A stretch of 64,000 bases of DNA from Pseudomonas argentinensis (GTDB lineage Bacteria; Pseudomonadota; Gammaproteobacteria; Pseudomonadales; Pseudomonadaceae): the NCBI RefSeq assembly GCF_001839655.2, contig NZ_CP056087.1, positions 2,666,001 to 2,730,000 of the forward strand. The letters are read 5' to 3'. Under the pieces are notes generated by a model. That model made no database searches. It saw nothing but the letters and a program-made list of their open reading frames with translations, and had not been told where the DNA came from. Shown piece by piece: positions 7,105-15,528 of this stretch. Position 1 is the first letter of the stretch, and every line of letters begins with the position of its first letter. The translations under genes and the position numbers were made by a program.

Positions 7105-8160
7105 TTGTCTCAGATTGATGGTGCACGAAAGGATATTAGGGAGGCCCTGAAGGCTGGTCTCCCTCAGAAACTACGCGATAAAGGCCTAGAGGGCGATGTT
7201 TGTGAGCCGCGTTTCTACATCCAGGGATCTCGCGCTTACAAGACGCTCAACAGCCCCTGTTTCACACCGCCGCAGCAGTCGGATATCGATGATGGTGTCT
7301 ATCTGCCGCTGAGTGTCATGCGCGAGGAAAGCAGCCCCAAGCTTGCGATTAGCTTGTTTTTCGACGCCGTAATTGAAGTGCTCGGCCCGCTCTGTAGGGC
7401 CAACTGGTGGAGTACGAAAAGCAAAGACACCTGTGTCCGCGTGACGATCTCTGATCGAGCTCACATTGACCTCCCTTTGTACGTCATCCCCGACAAGCTG
7501 TTTATGCAGATCAAGGCCAATATGGAGAGCCGTGGGCACGCCGTGTTCGACGCTGCTATCAACTCCGAGCAGGACAGCTGGAAAACGCTGCCGAAAGATA
7601 AAATTCTGCTGGCAGACCGTGAACAGGGTTGGCGCAAATCCGACCCGATGGCGATGAAAAACTGGTTCAAGCATGAGGCTTTGGAAAAAGGCGATCAGCT
7701 TGTTCGGGTTGTGCGGTACCTCAAGGCATTCCGAGATAAGCAGTGGAAAGAAAAGGGGCCTAGCTCCATCCTTCTCATGGCCGCTGCCTGTCCCTTGTTT
7801 GAGTACCATGACAAGCGCGATGACCGCTCTCTGCTGAACGTGGTCAAGGGCATCCCCGCAGCGCTTCGGGCTGGCGTGAAAAGTCCAATCGATCCGGAGG
7901 CTTCGCTCACTGCACATCTGAGCCGAGAGGATATCGATACAGCGGTCATGCACTTCCAGGATTTTGCACAGTACCTGCAAGGAGCCATCGACTCGCCAGA
8001 TCCGCATACAGCTTACGCTTGGATGCATAAGATGCTTGGTGATCGTTTTCCGAATGCCCCTCATCGTATGAAGGCGTCTGACGGCATGCCCGCATCAATG
8101 GCCGCGATTGCTCCGCTAGCGGGCCCACCGGAGACAGTTAAGCGCACCAAGGCAGGTTGA
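7105..8160 (+). CDS. CBASS cyclase (CD-NTase), start removed by IS
   Basis: The gene body encodes a CD-NTase, the phage-activated enzyme that makes the cyclic (oligo)nucleotide signal. The nucleotidyltransferase core shows GS at 41-42 (QGSRAYKTL), the metal-binding DID at 60-62 and a third acidic residue in HIDLPLY (about 122). The C-terminus is a free glycine (RTKAG), as expected for a protein that the E1-E2 protein Cap2 conjugates by its tail. The true start (ATG 5708) is cut off by the ISL3 element. The first in-frame start left is TTG 7105, with GGAGAG too close to work well, and it would lose about 27 residues. No in-frame ATG, GTG or TTG lies between 6988 and 7104. Expression is probably lost or very low. 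The clade is not determined. Confidence 0.88.
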   Translation: MSQIDGARKDIREALKAGLPQKLRDKGLEGDVCEPRFYIQGSRAYKTLNSPCFTPPQQSDIDDGVYLPLSVMREESSPKLAISLFFDAVIEVLGPLCRANWWSTKSKDTCVRVTISDRAHIDLPLYVIPDKLFMQIKANMESRGHAVFDAAINSEQDSWKTLPKDKILLADREQGWRKSDPMAMKNWFKHEALEKGDQLVRVVRYLKAFRDKQWKEKGPSSILLMAAACPLFEYHDKRDDRSLLNVVKGIPAALRAGVKSPIDPEASLTAHLSREDIDTAVMHFQDFAQYLQGAIDSPDPHTAYAWMHKMLGDRFPNAPHRMKASDGMPASMAAIAPLAGPPETVKRTKAG

Positions 8161-8164
8161 GCGC

Positions 8165-9781
8165 GTGGAGCAGTTACCGGAGGTGCTTCGTCACATGGTG
8201 GCTTGGGGATTTACCAAGGTGGATCCTCAACCGCATGGTGATTGGATCGTCATGAACGGTGGGTTGCCGACTGCTACGCAAGGCAATGTGCCGTGTGATG
8301 TGTGGATTGATCGAACACACCAACGGGTGCCTATGGTGAGGCTCACCCGGCTGCCTGATCACCTCCCGGGACTGGTACCCCATCTGGGGCCGTCGGGCTT
8401 TCTTTGCTATTCGGCTCCAGGCACTGAGGTGGTCGACATCTTCGACCCTGTTGAGCAGACCCGTACCTCATTGCTTCAAGCCGCTCATGTGCTTGAGCAG
8501 ATCCTCGCAGGAGGGATGGTCGAGGATCTACAGGAGGAGTTTTTTGCATTCTGGCAGGGGGCGTCCTGCTTTCATGACGTAGAGCGGCGCTCGTCAGGGT
8601 CGCTGAAAATGCTCAGGTTGTCTGACTCAGGCATGTTCGTGATTACTGACGACGATGAACGAAGTCGGCTCAAGTTTGCTCGCAGCGGCAGGACGATTGG
8701 AGACTTTAGTTCTCAGCTGGTCATGCTCACGTCTACTGCTGCCCCTAGGCCCCTGCAGGAGTACTGGCCACCGGAAAATGTCGACCAGATTCTGGCTTGG
8801 CAGGGGAAGCTGGATGGTGCCTGCCGGCGCAAAATCTACGATAAGATCGTTGATGCATACCGTGAGCGCTGGAACGCCATCGCTTTTGTCATCGAGTCCA
8901 AGAAGACCGGTTATAGCTACGGCTTTATGGTGTATGAACTCCAGCGTAACCGGCCACCTGGTCAGGCCTATACCGATCAGGGGCTCCCAATCTTCGATTG
9001 CCCTGTCCAACCTTTGGAAATGGTGCGCGTGGACGACAAGTATTTGTGCCAGCGCAATATCCCTAAGCAAGCCACCTTCATAGGAAAACGCATCGCCTTG
9101 ATTGGCTGCGGCACCATCGGAGGTTTTCTCGCTGAGATGCTCATGAAGGCAGGGGCGGGCCTGGGCGGTGGAGAGCTGCTGCTGATCGATAATGACAGCT
9201 TGGCACCACAGAATCTGGGCCGACATCGACTGGGATTCAATCGACTATTCCTTCCGAAATCGTCTGCGCTGGCGAGCGAGCTCAAGGTTTCCATGCCGGC
9301 GCTGAACGTGAAAGCATTTGAGGTCAAAGCCCAAGAGGTGAACCTATCTGGGGTTGATCTCGTCATTGATGCGACAGGAGAAGAGGCATTCGGGCATTGG
9401 CTGGCTAAGGCTATCTCCAGCCCGCTACTACACGTCTGGATCGAAGGTGCAGGCGTCGCCGTGAGAGCTCTGACCAGGTTCGAGGCACGGCAAGGTTGTT
9501 ACCGTTGCCTGACTGATCACAATCATGAGGGAGCGCTGATATCTGTCGAAGGGGGTCTAGAGCCCATCTTTGCAGGGCAGGGTTGTGAAGGGCTGTATGT
9601 GCCTTTCCCGGCGTCTGTCTCGATCCAGGCGGCTGCTTTGGCACTCGATTCGGCATTAGCCTGGGTTGGCGCAAAAGCCTGGCCCTCGCTCTCGACTCGT
9701 GTGGTCGACACGAGCTACGAGTTGCTGACGCAGGATTGCTCTCCTTTAAAGCGTCCTGGATGCCCTGCATGCAGTTCATGA
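8165..9781 (+). CDS. cap2: Cap2, E1-E2 fusion of type II CBASS
   Basis: A 538-residue E2-E1 fusion that attaches the CD-NTase C-terminus to cellular targets and so primes the cyclase. The E2-like part is N-terminal, with candidate cysteine C81 (GFLCYSAPG). A linker domain follows. The ThiF/MoeB-like adenylation domain has GCGTIGG at 314-320, the acidic strand LLLIDNDSL and the typical NLGRHRLG. Cysteines at about 445-448 and a CPAC pair at the end could be catalytic or zinc-binding. It starts at GTG 8165, four bases after the cyclase stop, and its end overlaps cap3. Nothing is broken in this gene, but its normal substrate is not made properly because of the upstream IS. Confidence 0.93.
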   Translation: MEQLPEVLRHMVAWGFTKVDPQPHGDWIVMNGGLPTATQGNVPCDVWIDRTHQRVPMVRLTRLPDHLPGLVPHLGPSGFLCYSAPGTEVVDIFDPVEQTRTSLLQAAHVLEQILAGGMVEDLQEEFFAFWQGASCFHDVERRSSGSLKMLRLSDSGMFVITDDDERSRLKFARSGRTIGDFSSQLVMLTSTAAPRPLQEYWPPENVDQILAWQGKLDGACRRKIYDKIVDAYRERWNAIAFVIESKKTGYSYGFMVYELQRNRPPGQAYTDQGLPIFDCPVQPLEMVRVDDKYLCQRNIPKQATFIGKRIALIGCGTIGGFLAEMLMKAGAGLGGGELLLIDNDSLAPQNLGRHRLGFNRLFLPKSSALASELKVSMPALNVKAFEVKAQEVNLSGVDLVIDATGEEAFGHWLAKAISSPLLHVWIEGAGVAVRALTRFEARQGCYRCLTDHNHEGALISVEGGLEPIFAGQGCEGLYVPFPASVSIQAAALALDSALAWVGAKAWPSLSTRVVDTSYELLTQDCSPLKRPGCPACSS

Positions 9782-10248
9782 ATACCTGGAAGGTACCTGG
9801 TGGCGACCAGCTCGTTTATTTGCAGCAGCAGCCACTGGAGGTGTTTGGTCGGTACATCCAGGATGGCACTGACTCAAAAGAGGCAGGTGGCATTTTGCTT
9901 GGCCACGTGCGTGGTGAGCACCTGGAGATTATCGAGGCTACGGAGCCGAGCACCATGGATAGGCGTTTCCGTTACCTTTTCGAGCGTATGACCTTTTTCC
10001 ACCACCGGCTCGCGATGAAAAGGTGGAGTGATAGCCACGGCCTGATTCGTTACGTCGGTGAATGGCACACTCATCCTCAGGATTACCCGACACCTTCCTC
10101 AACCGATCTCCATGAGTGGCAGATTCTGGCCGCTGATCGACGTGATGAAAGGCCTTTGCTGGCATTGATCGTTGGTTGCCAGAGCCTGCATGTCGAATAC
10201 ATGCACTGCACTGGCAAAAGGCAGGTGCTGAAGCATGGCGTGGAATAG
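9778..10248 (+). CDS. cap3: Cap3, JAB/MPN isopeptidase of type II CBASS
   Basis: A 156-residue JAMM metalloprotease that removes the CD-NTase from its conjugates. The zinc site is complete: E35 (KEAGGILLGH), H97 and H99 (GEWHTHP), and D110 ten residues further. I start at ATG 9778 because it overlaps the cap2 stop as ATGA; an earlier in-frame ATG at 9769 is possible. It ends the CBASS operon Cap15-CD-NTase-Cap2-Cap3, a standard type II order. Confidence 0.92.
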   Translation: MNTWKVPGGDQLVYLQQQPLEVFGRYIQDGTDSKEAGGILLGHVRGEHLEIIEATEPSTMDRRFRYLFERMTFFHHRLAMKRWSDSHGLIRYVGEWHTHPQDYPTPSSTDLHEWQILAADRRDERPLLALIVGCQSLHVEYMHCTGKRQVLKHGVE

Positions 10249-10345
10249 GGAGCCAAGGCAGGCCTGCTACGAGGCATCTACCCTGGCCGGGCTCAGCGTA
10301 GCAACGGCCGACGCTGCGCGTAGGCCGTCGAGATGACCGAGGGCT

Positions 10346-11359
10346 CTACTTGTGTTGGGTGCCTTTCACGTACTGAAAAGTAGGTAAGTGCGGGGTATTC
10401 CCAGTCGCCATCTGAACTTCATGGAGATTCAAGGAACGCCTCAAGTTGCTCGCCGAAAACTTTCTGGTGCTGAGCTTTGCCAAAACTGACCAGAGTTCAC
10501 AGATCAGTCGGAGCTCGCGAGCTGACATAGGCCGAGCGGGATCGTTGCTAGAGGGAAACAAGAAGTCATCTCTTTTGATTTTGTTACGGTTGATGTATGC
10601 CTCAACAGTTGACACGCCGGGCATCGATAGCGCGTCACTTTGCGCTAACAAAATCTGTTTGCGCTGAAGAGGATGCCCAGATTTGGAGAGATCGATGTGC
10701 GCAATAATTCGGGGCGGCTGGTCGGAGAACTCGGATTGCCGCAAGGCCAGTTCGCTCGCCTTAATTCCCAGGAACTCGTTGCTACGTAGCCCCGACAGCA
10801 TAAACACAAGCAGCGTCATATCACGCAGATTGCCAGACTCTTCCACCACACGAACGATTGACCGGAGCTCCTCTGCGCTTATCAACGTAGGCATCTCTGA
10901 TCCTGAGGCACCTTCGAGGCTCTGCGCTTCTGTTGCTGGTGTCTGGTTGTTGCCTGCATCGTCAATCAACGCTGGCTGCGACTCTGGCTGGGCAGTGACG
11001 GTTGAGGCACTCTGAGGTGCTAGGGCGGTCAAGCTGGTCAAGGGGAGCGAATGTACCAACTGCTGCAGGTTGGCCGGGAGTATGTGTAATGCAGGATCTG
11101 CCTGCGCAGCCATGTTAATCGCGTACTTGATCGCGTCGCGTACTTCACTTTCAGATGGAGTGTAAGGATCTCCACTATAAACCTTGGCCGACATTGTCAC
11201 GTCATGATAATCGTCATAGCCAAAACCCCGGGCGAGGAGCTCCCGCGCTTTTGAGAGGCTGATGGGATACAGGCCTGACCAGTCACGGGTCAGTCGTTTG
11301 GCGATTTGCTTGAAGCCTTTCTGAGGGGCGAGATCAGAGGGATAGACAGGAACGCGCAT
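10346..11359 (-). CDS. Tyrosine-recombinase-like protein with glyoxalase-like N-terminus
   Basis: A 337-residue protein. Residues 1-60 carry LSKARELLARGFGYDDYHDV, a segment found in glyoxalase-superfamily-like and plasmid/island proteins. A low-complexity Ala/Gln/Pro linker follows. The C-terminal half resembles a tyrosine recombinase: an arginine box (MLSGLRSNEFLGIK), a weak second box (ASNLRRSL, with Asn where His is usual) and a possible nucleophile Tyr in HLPTFQYVKG. The catalytic set looks incomplete, so it may bind DNA without recombining it. ATG 11359 is chosen for the GGAG seven bases upstream. It follows the DUF2971 gene on the same strand after about 170 bp. Role in the island unknown. 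Confidence 0.6.
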   Translation of the reverse strand: MRVPVYPSDLAPQKGFKQIAKRLTRDWSGLYPISLSKARELLARGFGYDDYHDVTMSAKVYSGDPYTPSESEVRDAIKYAINMAAQADPALHILPANLQQLVHSLPLTSLTALAPQSASTVTAQPESQPALIDDAGNNQTPATEAQSLEGASGSEMPTLISAEELRSIVRVVEESGNLRDMTLLVFMLSGLRSNEFLGIKASELALRQSEFSDQPPRIIAHIDLSKSGHPLQRKQILLAQSDALSMPGVSTVEAYINRNKIKRDDFLFPSSNDPARPMSARELRLICELWSVLAKLSTRKFSASNLRRSLNLHEVQMATGNTPHLPTFQYVKGTQHK

Positions 11360-11377
11360 GCAGTTCTCCATAATGCC

Positions 11378-11503
11378 ATGGTGTCGGCTGCCCACTGGCA
11401 AATGTCGAATTGCGTGCCGGTGTGGGAGATGCAACCTGTGCTGAAAGCTATGCGTGCCGACCGCGCGGTTCAGGAATACCGCAAGACCCTGATGCTAGCA
11501 TGA
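11378..11503 (+). CDS. Possible small protein or 3' gene scrap
   Basis: An ATG-started frame of 41 residues with natural-looking composition (NCVPVWEMQPVLKAMRADR, then EYRKTLMLA). It lies in the spacer between two minus-strand genes. There is no convincing ribosome-binding site, and I cannot tell a small gene from the tail of a lost one. Confidence 0.25.
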   Translation: MVSAAHWQMSNCVPVWEMQPVLKAMRADRAVQEYRKTLMLA

Positions 11504-11529
11504 GCATGGGAACGGCATCCATTCGGTGT

Positions 11530-12285
11530 TCACTTCAGGGCGTGTATTGGCCAATAGGGACGGAACCCAATACCGAACGTATCCTCAAGCAGGTGAGCTT
11601 CTCGAAACTCGATTGATGGATCCGCACTGAGGGTCTGGTAGATGTCTCTTTTACCCGCTTCCGGCATGCGTGCGCCGAAAATGATGGCGGAGATCGGCGC
11701 AGGGGCTCGATAGAGTTTTGCTCCAACGGGCGATACGACTCGCCACTCCTTCTCATAGCTCCATTGACGTGCCTTGGTGTACACGCAGATATCGATGAAG
11801 TTCTCGTCCGCGTCAGCAGCCAAGTTTTTCGCAGAAAGCGACGGGTACGTATCGGTATATCTGACGGGGCGCGCCATCCTCTCCAAGAGGCTGTCGTCGT
11901 CAACCCTGTACTCGATGCAGAACCCTTTGTGGTATTGCGCGTAATGAGACCACATCAGGATCTCGTTGGGTGATTCTGTGAGGCAAAGTACACCGATGCT
12001 GGCCATCTGGGCGGCTAGCGAGTCGCGAAGCTGCACGTACGCTGCCTCGTCCTGAGCACTCACCAACCTGAGAGAGTTATCTAATTGAGTGCCATGTTTT
12101 TTCGCCACCAGCTCTACTGCGTGAGCAACGGACTCTTCTAGCTTCTTCGGATCAAGGTTTATCGCGCAGTCGAAAGGGTCGTTAAAGGATTCGGGGCTGG
12201 ACAGCCAGACGGTTCCCTCAACCAGTGACTTGAGGGAGTACTCGGTGACGCTCTGGTACTTGTACAGGAAGGCGGGGATGCGCAT
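11530..12285 (-). CDS. DUF2971 domain protein
   Basis: A 251-residue soluble protein with the DUF2971 hallmarks: an N-terminal LYKYQS, then WLSSPESFNDPFDC, then LCLTESPNEILMWSHYA and HKGFCIEY, and a late YEKEWRVV. The conserved Asn-Asp-Pro-Phe, Trp-Ser-His-Tyr and Glu-Trp-Arg groups are all present, so the gene looks intact. DUF2971 proteins are common in prophages and defence islands, and some belong to abortive-infection systems. Their biochemistry is not settled. No partner gene is coupled to it. The ribosome-binding site before ATG 12285 is weak. Confidence 0.85.
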   Translation of the reverse strand: MRIPAFLYKYQSVTEYSLKSLVEGTVWLSSPESFNDPFDCAINLDPKKLEESVAHAVELVAKKHGTQLDNSLRLVSAQDEAAYVQLRDSLAAQMASIGVLCLTESPNEILMWSHYAQYHKGFCIEYRVDDDSLLERMARPVRYTDTYPSLSAKNLAADADENFIDICVYTKARQWSYEKEWRVVSPVGAKLYRAPAPISAIIFGARMPEAGKRDIYQTLSADPSIEFREAHLLEDTFGIGFRPYWPIHALK

Positions 12286-12645
12286 AACGTAGACCGATTT
12301 TCGTGGCTGGGAGTTTGCGCCTGTAGCGCTGACCAGTTCAAAAGCTAAGAGTTGGTCGAGCCAGGACGCCGTTCAATGGTGAGGCTGGTTAAAGAGCGGA
12401 GGGCCCCGTATGCCCGTATGCGAGACCTAGCGGTTTCCATTGTTTCCGCCGCGTGATCGCCGAACGCGGCAGGGGAGCAGGGCAGACGCCCGAGTAGCTG
12501 AGTAGCTCGGCTCACGATAGCTGGCCTGGAAATCTACACACAGACGCCTGCATCTGCGCGTTGAGCAAGTGCATGGCATTGGGATGAACCAGCCGCTCAG
12601 TAATGGTATCCAGGAGTCTTCTTAAACGGAAAAATGGAGATACTG
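12286..12645. other. Intergenic region without a supported gene
   Basis: These 360 bp lie between the divergent DUF2971 and membrane-protein genes. They must hold both promoters, but I see no convincing -35/-10 pair. A tandem GAGTAGCT repeat occurs near 12492-12507. A minus-strand frame across 12512-12655 has a coding-like stretch but no start signal. Confidence 0.4.
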
Positions 12646-13077
12646 ATGGCTCAATCATCCAAAAACGGCCCCAATGCTTGGTTTGCACCTGCCAGCGCGC
12701 CCGTCTACAAGTTCTTCTTGCTGCCGTTGATGATGCTTCTCCCGCTGTGCGGGCTCTGGATGCAGGGGCACCTGACACAGGCAAATGCAGTGTGGTCGTG
12801 TGCTGCATCGTCGCTGGTTTACATGCTCTTGCCCCTAACAACGTCCCTGTGGCGTGATGACGATCTACGTGCGTACCGGGGGTACCGAGCAGTGATCGTG
12901 GCCGAACTCAGGGAGCCTAGTACCTCACCTAAGCGCAGGCGCTACCTGCTCCGCCGCCTGTCCAAGCTGAAAAGTCAGTATCACCTGGTCTTAAATCCTG
13001 CACCGGCTATGAGGGTTGCAATGACGCTGGGGTCAACAGCGTCCCATTTAGCTCGCGTGATCTCGCGATTCTGGTAG
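12646..13077 (+). CDS. Hypothetical membrane protein, two helices
   Basis: A 143-residue protein. Two hydrophobic helices are visible (about 20-40, FFLLPLMMLLPLCGLWM, and about 48-68, AVWSCAASSLVYMLLPL). A strongly basic cytosolic segment follows (KRRRYLLRRLSKLK), then an amphipathic end. ATG 12646 has GGAG at good spacing; an ATG at 12634 in the same frame lacks one. No family recognised. It stands alone between the DUF2971 gene and a 15-bp palindrome. Confidence 0.6.
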   Translation: MAQSSKNGPNAWFAPASAPVYKFFLLPLMMLLPLCGLWMQGHLTQANAVWSCAASSLVYMLLPLTTSLWRDDDLRAYRGYRAVIVAELREPSTSPKRRRYLLRRLSKLKSQYHLVLNPAPAMRVAMTLGSTASHLARVISRFW

Positions 13078-13169
13078 CTTATTCGCAGTCTGGCCTGCTG
13101 CTAGAGCGGCCAATCATGGCATACGAAAGCTCTGCCCCGCGCAGCAAGGAAAGTGTGTAAACCTCTATT

Positions 13170-13204
13170 TTTGACCTGTAAACCGCTTAGGTTTACAGGT
13201 CAAA
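13170..13204. repeat. Perfect 15-bp inverted repeat
   Basis: TTTGACCTGTAAACC, five bases GCTTA, then its exact complement. It is not GC-rich and has only a short T run on the minus-strand side, so it is not a typical terminator. It lies between the two-helix membrane protein and interrupted gene copy B. It could be an operator, a recombination site or an RNA hairpin. Confidence 0.8.
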
Positions 13205-13361
13205 TTTCAAGGCTACACGCGGGCACCTCCAAGAAATTATGGCGAATTATGGCTCAGCAATAATTCCCCGCAGAGCCCCATGCTAGGAGCCTCGCCAAAA
13301 GTGAGCGCCTGGCTATGTGCGTGGTCAAGGTGCGTTCGATGACCCCTTACGCTCGACGTGT

Positions 13362-13784
13362 TCAAGACCTGCGATTTGCTTCATCTGTCTCTACTCGTGA
13401 AACAAGTCCGAGCTCAGTGAGCGCCTTCACGTTCTCCGGCTCTACAACCCGGGAGATATCCGACGCTGTCCAACTCGACATCTCTTGCCGAAAAATTTCG
13501 CCCGCACGAAAAGGCATCGTCGACACCGCCTCCAGCAATCCGACTCGCTTATTTTAGCGATCAATGTCGTCCAGCAGCAGGAAATAGCACTCCGCGTACT
13601 CTGAGTAGACGAGCCGAGCTGACGCACGATGATGCAGATGCTCGCGCAGCAACTCCAGGGCAAACCCAGGGCCTCGGACTGCTTCGACTGCAGTTATCAT
13701 TCGGCTCGGACACAGCGGCAAGTCATGTCGAGCTGCTCCTTGGAGGTGCGCACTCAACGCCTGTCGCTCCCCAATCTTCTCCAT
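13362..13784 (-). pseudogene. Interrupted gene, copy B (in-frame TAA)
   Basis: Minus-strand relative of 3568-3987. The open part (13554-13784) ends at TAA 13554-13556 right after LLLDDIDR, but the frame then continues for 64 sensible codons (LLEAVSTMPF, then EIFRQEMSSWT, then NVKALTELGL) to a stop at 13362-13364. The part after the stop aligns with copy A both before and after that copy's own TGA. Two different stop mutations in two paralogues imply independent decay. The undamaged protein would be about 140 residues. No function is known to me. Confidence 0.65.
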
Positions 13785-13914
13785 ACTTTACCCTTGCCTT
13801 TGAATCATCATGAACTGAGGGTAAATCCCCCACGGAGCCGGGCAAATGCCCTCTCTCCAATACCTACGGATACAGCATGAAAGCACTGTCATCATGCCAC
13901 TGGCCAGGATCGAT

Positions 13915-14628
13915 ATGACTTACATTAATTTGCCCATTGATCAACAAGCTGCAATCAGCGACGTCGATGAGGAGGCGCTTAGTGCGGCAGTACAGAGGTG
14001 CCTGGATGAAGAGCGTGTCGGCCCGATTCAAGGCCTTGGGCTCAATGGCTGTGGGCCATACGTGGGTAACAAGCTGAATCTATTCCAGCAAGCGATTGCT
14101 GAGCACTGCAAGGCCAAGGCTTATGCCAAGCGCGAACGCACTCGGCAGGATGCACTGAATGCCGGCGATGACCTCATTCACGCTGTGCAGCAGATGAAAG
14201 AGCGGCTCGAAGAAGAGCGCAAACAGGGGGAGCTGTTCTTCATTGATGATCAAATCATGCCGCCTTTCCATCTCGGCAAGCGACTGTCAGTGCAAGTGTC
14301 GTATCGCTGGCGAGCGTCCTCGTCTGCGGACTGGAAGTATGGGTACCTGACGTTCGTCTACGATTTCTCCCCTCAGCCCAACTACGCCACGCCGCTGCCC
14401 AAGCGCAAACCCAGCTCGGCGCAGGCGGCGAGGGATCTCGAAGACAGCCTGTACCGCGAATGGGAGCACTTGAAAACTTTGGCGCTCTACTCCATGAGGA
14501 AGTTCTTCCGCGATGGCGGCGACGGTGATGCTGTGCCTGAGAAGTTTACGGTGCGCCCTAGTCGATACGGTGCAGGCCTGGATAACCTCAGTTGTGATTT
14601 TTGGCTGCCCGAGAGGTCAGCACCATAA
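13915..14628 (+). CDS. Hypothetical protein (237 aa)
   Basis: A 237-residue soluble protein I do not recognise. Residues about 75-130 are strongly charged and helical (DLIHAVQQMKERLEEERKQG), probably a coiled coil. The middle has aromatic beta-rich segments (SVQVSYRWRA, then WKYGYLTFVYDF), and the C-terminus is mixed. ATG 13915 is preferred because AGGA lies 5 bases before it; the frame is open to 13846 without a good signal. It is divergent from interrupted gene copy B. No membrane segment or known motif. Confidence 0.6.
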   Translation: MTYINLPIDQQAAISDVDEEALSAAVQRCLDEERVGPIQGLGLNGCGPYVGNKLNLFQQAIAEHCKAKAYAKRERTRQDALNAGDDLIHAVQQMKERLEEERKQGELFFIDDQIMPPFHLGKRLSVQVSYRWRASSSADWKYGYLTFVYDFSPQPNYATPLPKRKPSSAQAARDLEDSLYREWEHLKTLALYSMRKFFRDGGDGDAVPEKFTVRPSRYGAGLDNLSCDFWLPERSAP

Positions 14629-14825
14629 ACCCGGCCAGCTGTCAGCTTCGATGGTCACTGATGGGATTGAGGGGGCTTAGGGGGCCAGGGAAGGCAGAGG
14701 GAAATCGCCATCCTTGGCAGCCGAAAGCTACAGCTTTTGCTTTGAGCTCAAACCGCTGTGATTTTCGTCGAGGTACAGGATCGCCTGTGACAGTTACCGT
14801 CTCGTGCAGCACGTAAGCATCAGCT

Positions 14826-14993
14826 CAGGTTTCGCTTTGAGGGTTGAGCGAGTTCGATCGCTTCTGCCTAGGTTTCGAGGGCGCTCATCAATCTCCGGTC
14901 TTCTCGGGCATCTCCACTGCGTGGCTCGTGGTCATGGCAGTGTCTGAGCAGTGCCTCCAGATCGTTGTAATTTAGGTCTAAATCGATGAGCAT
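14826..14993 (-). CDS. Small conserved protein, copy 2 (55 aa)
   Basis: Starts at ATG 14993 with GGAGAG seven bases upstream, an excellent signal. The first 35 residues (LDLNYNDLEALLRHCHDHEP, then SGDAREDRRLM) match the product of 1403-1555 position by position. The tail is basic and unrelated to copy 1. A one-base shift near 14880 would restore a copy-1-like end, so a late frameshift is possible. Function unknown. Confidence 0.65.
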
Positions 14994-15087
14994 AAATTCT
15001 CTCCGATACATTGATTTGCCATAGGCATGCTACGGGGTTTCATCCGCTTGCCTGGGATGTTACCTCGGCATTTACCTTGTTTGAGCG

Positions 15088-15450
15088 ATGAAGGATTTGC
15101 GGTTGAAGACTGACGCAGAGGCGCTGGTGTGGGAGTTGGCTGGCGAGCGTTATGGGGATGACTTGGAGCAAGTCGTCACTGCAGCTATCCAATCGTTCAA
15201 GCGGCGCCCTGGGCTCGGTGGCCTTACTTGGGTGTACGCTCAAACCATTGGTGAGCAGGGGTTGTGGGTGCTCATCGAGGCTCTTTCCTGTAACGCGGTG
15301 GGCAGATTCCATGTCGCGAACGGTGGCGTCGAAATTCGTATCGGGCTCCTGAGTCACTTGCTCTGGTGTCTCCGTCAAAAGTTGATGGACGATGGGCACG
15401 CTCCGGCTCGCATGAGGGATGATCATTTTGCGGGCGATCTAGGCCTATAG
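15088..15450 (+). CDS. Hypothetical protein (120 aa)
   Basis: A 120-residue soluble protein, mostly helical by composition, with no motif I can name (it contains LVWELAGERYGDDLEQVV). The ribosome-binding site is weak. The opposite strand is also open here (15040-15426), but that product has the repetitive Pro/Ser/Gln composition of a shadow. I prefer the plus strand because its residue pattern is ordinary. Confidence 0.45.
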   Translation: MKDLRLKTDAEALVWELAGERYGDDLEQVVTAAIQSFKRRPGLGGLTWVYAQTIGEQGLWVLIEALSCNAVGRFHVANGGVEIRIGLLSHLLWCLRQKLMDDGHAPARMRDDHFAGDLGL

Positions 15451-15528
15451 GTTGTTTCTCATCACTCAGGGTTGGCGCTCCGGAAAGACACCCGCATCCA
15501 CTGGTTAGCGTTGTTTCATCAGGACTGG

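Noticed and set aside
12512-12655. Minus-strand frame with a coding-like stretch (LLDTITERLVHP)
   Set aside because: Its only start lies within the start region of the opposite gene and has no signal; no homologue or paralogue in the window.
15040-15426. 128-codon minus-strand frame
   Set aside because: Overlaps the plus-strand 120-residue frame, which has more natural residue use; neither has strong proof, and the minus frame looks like the shadow.
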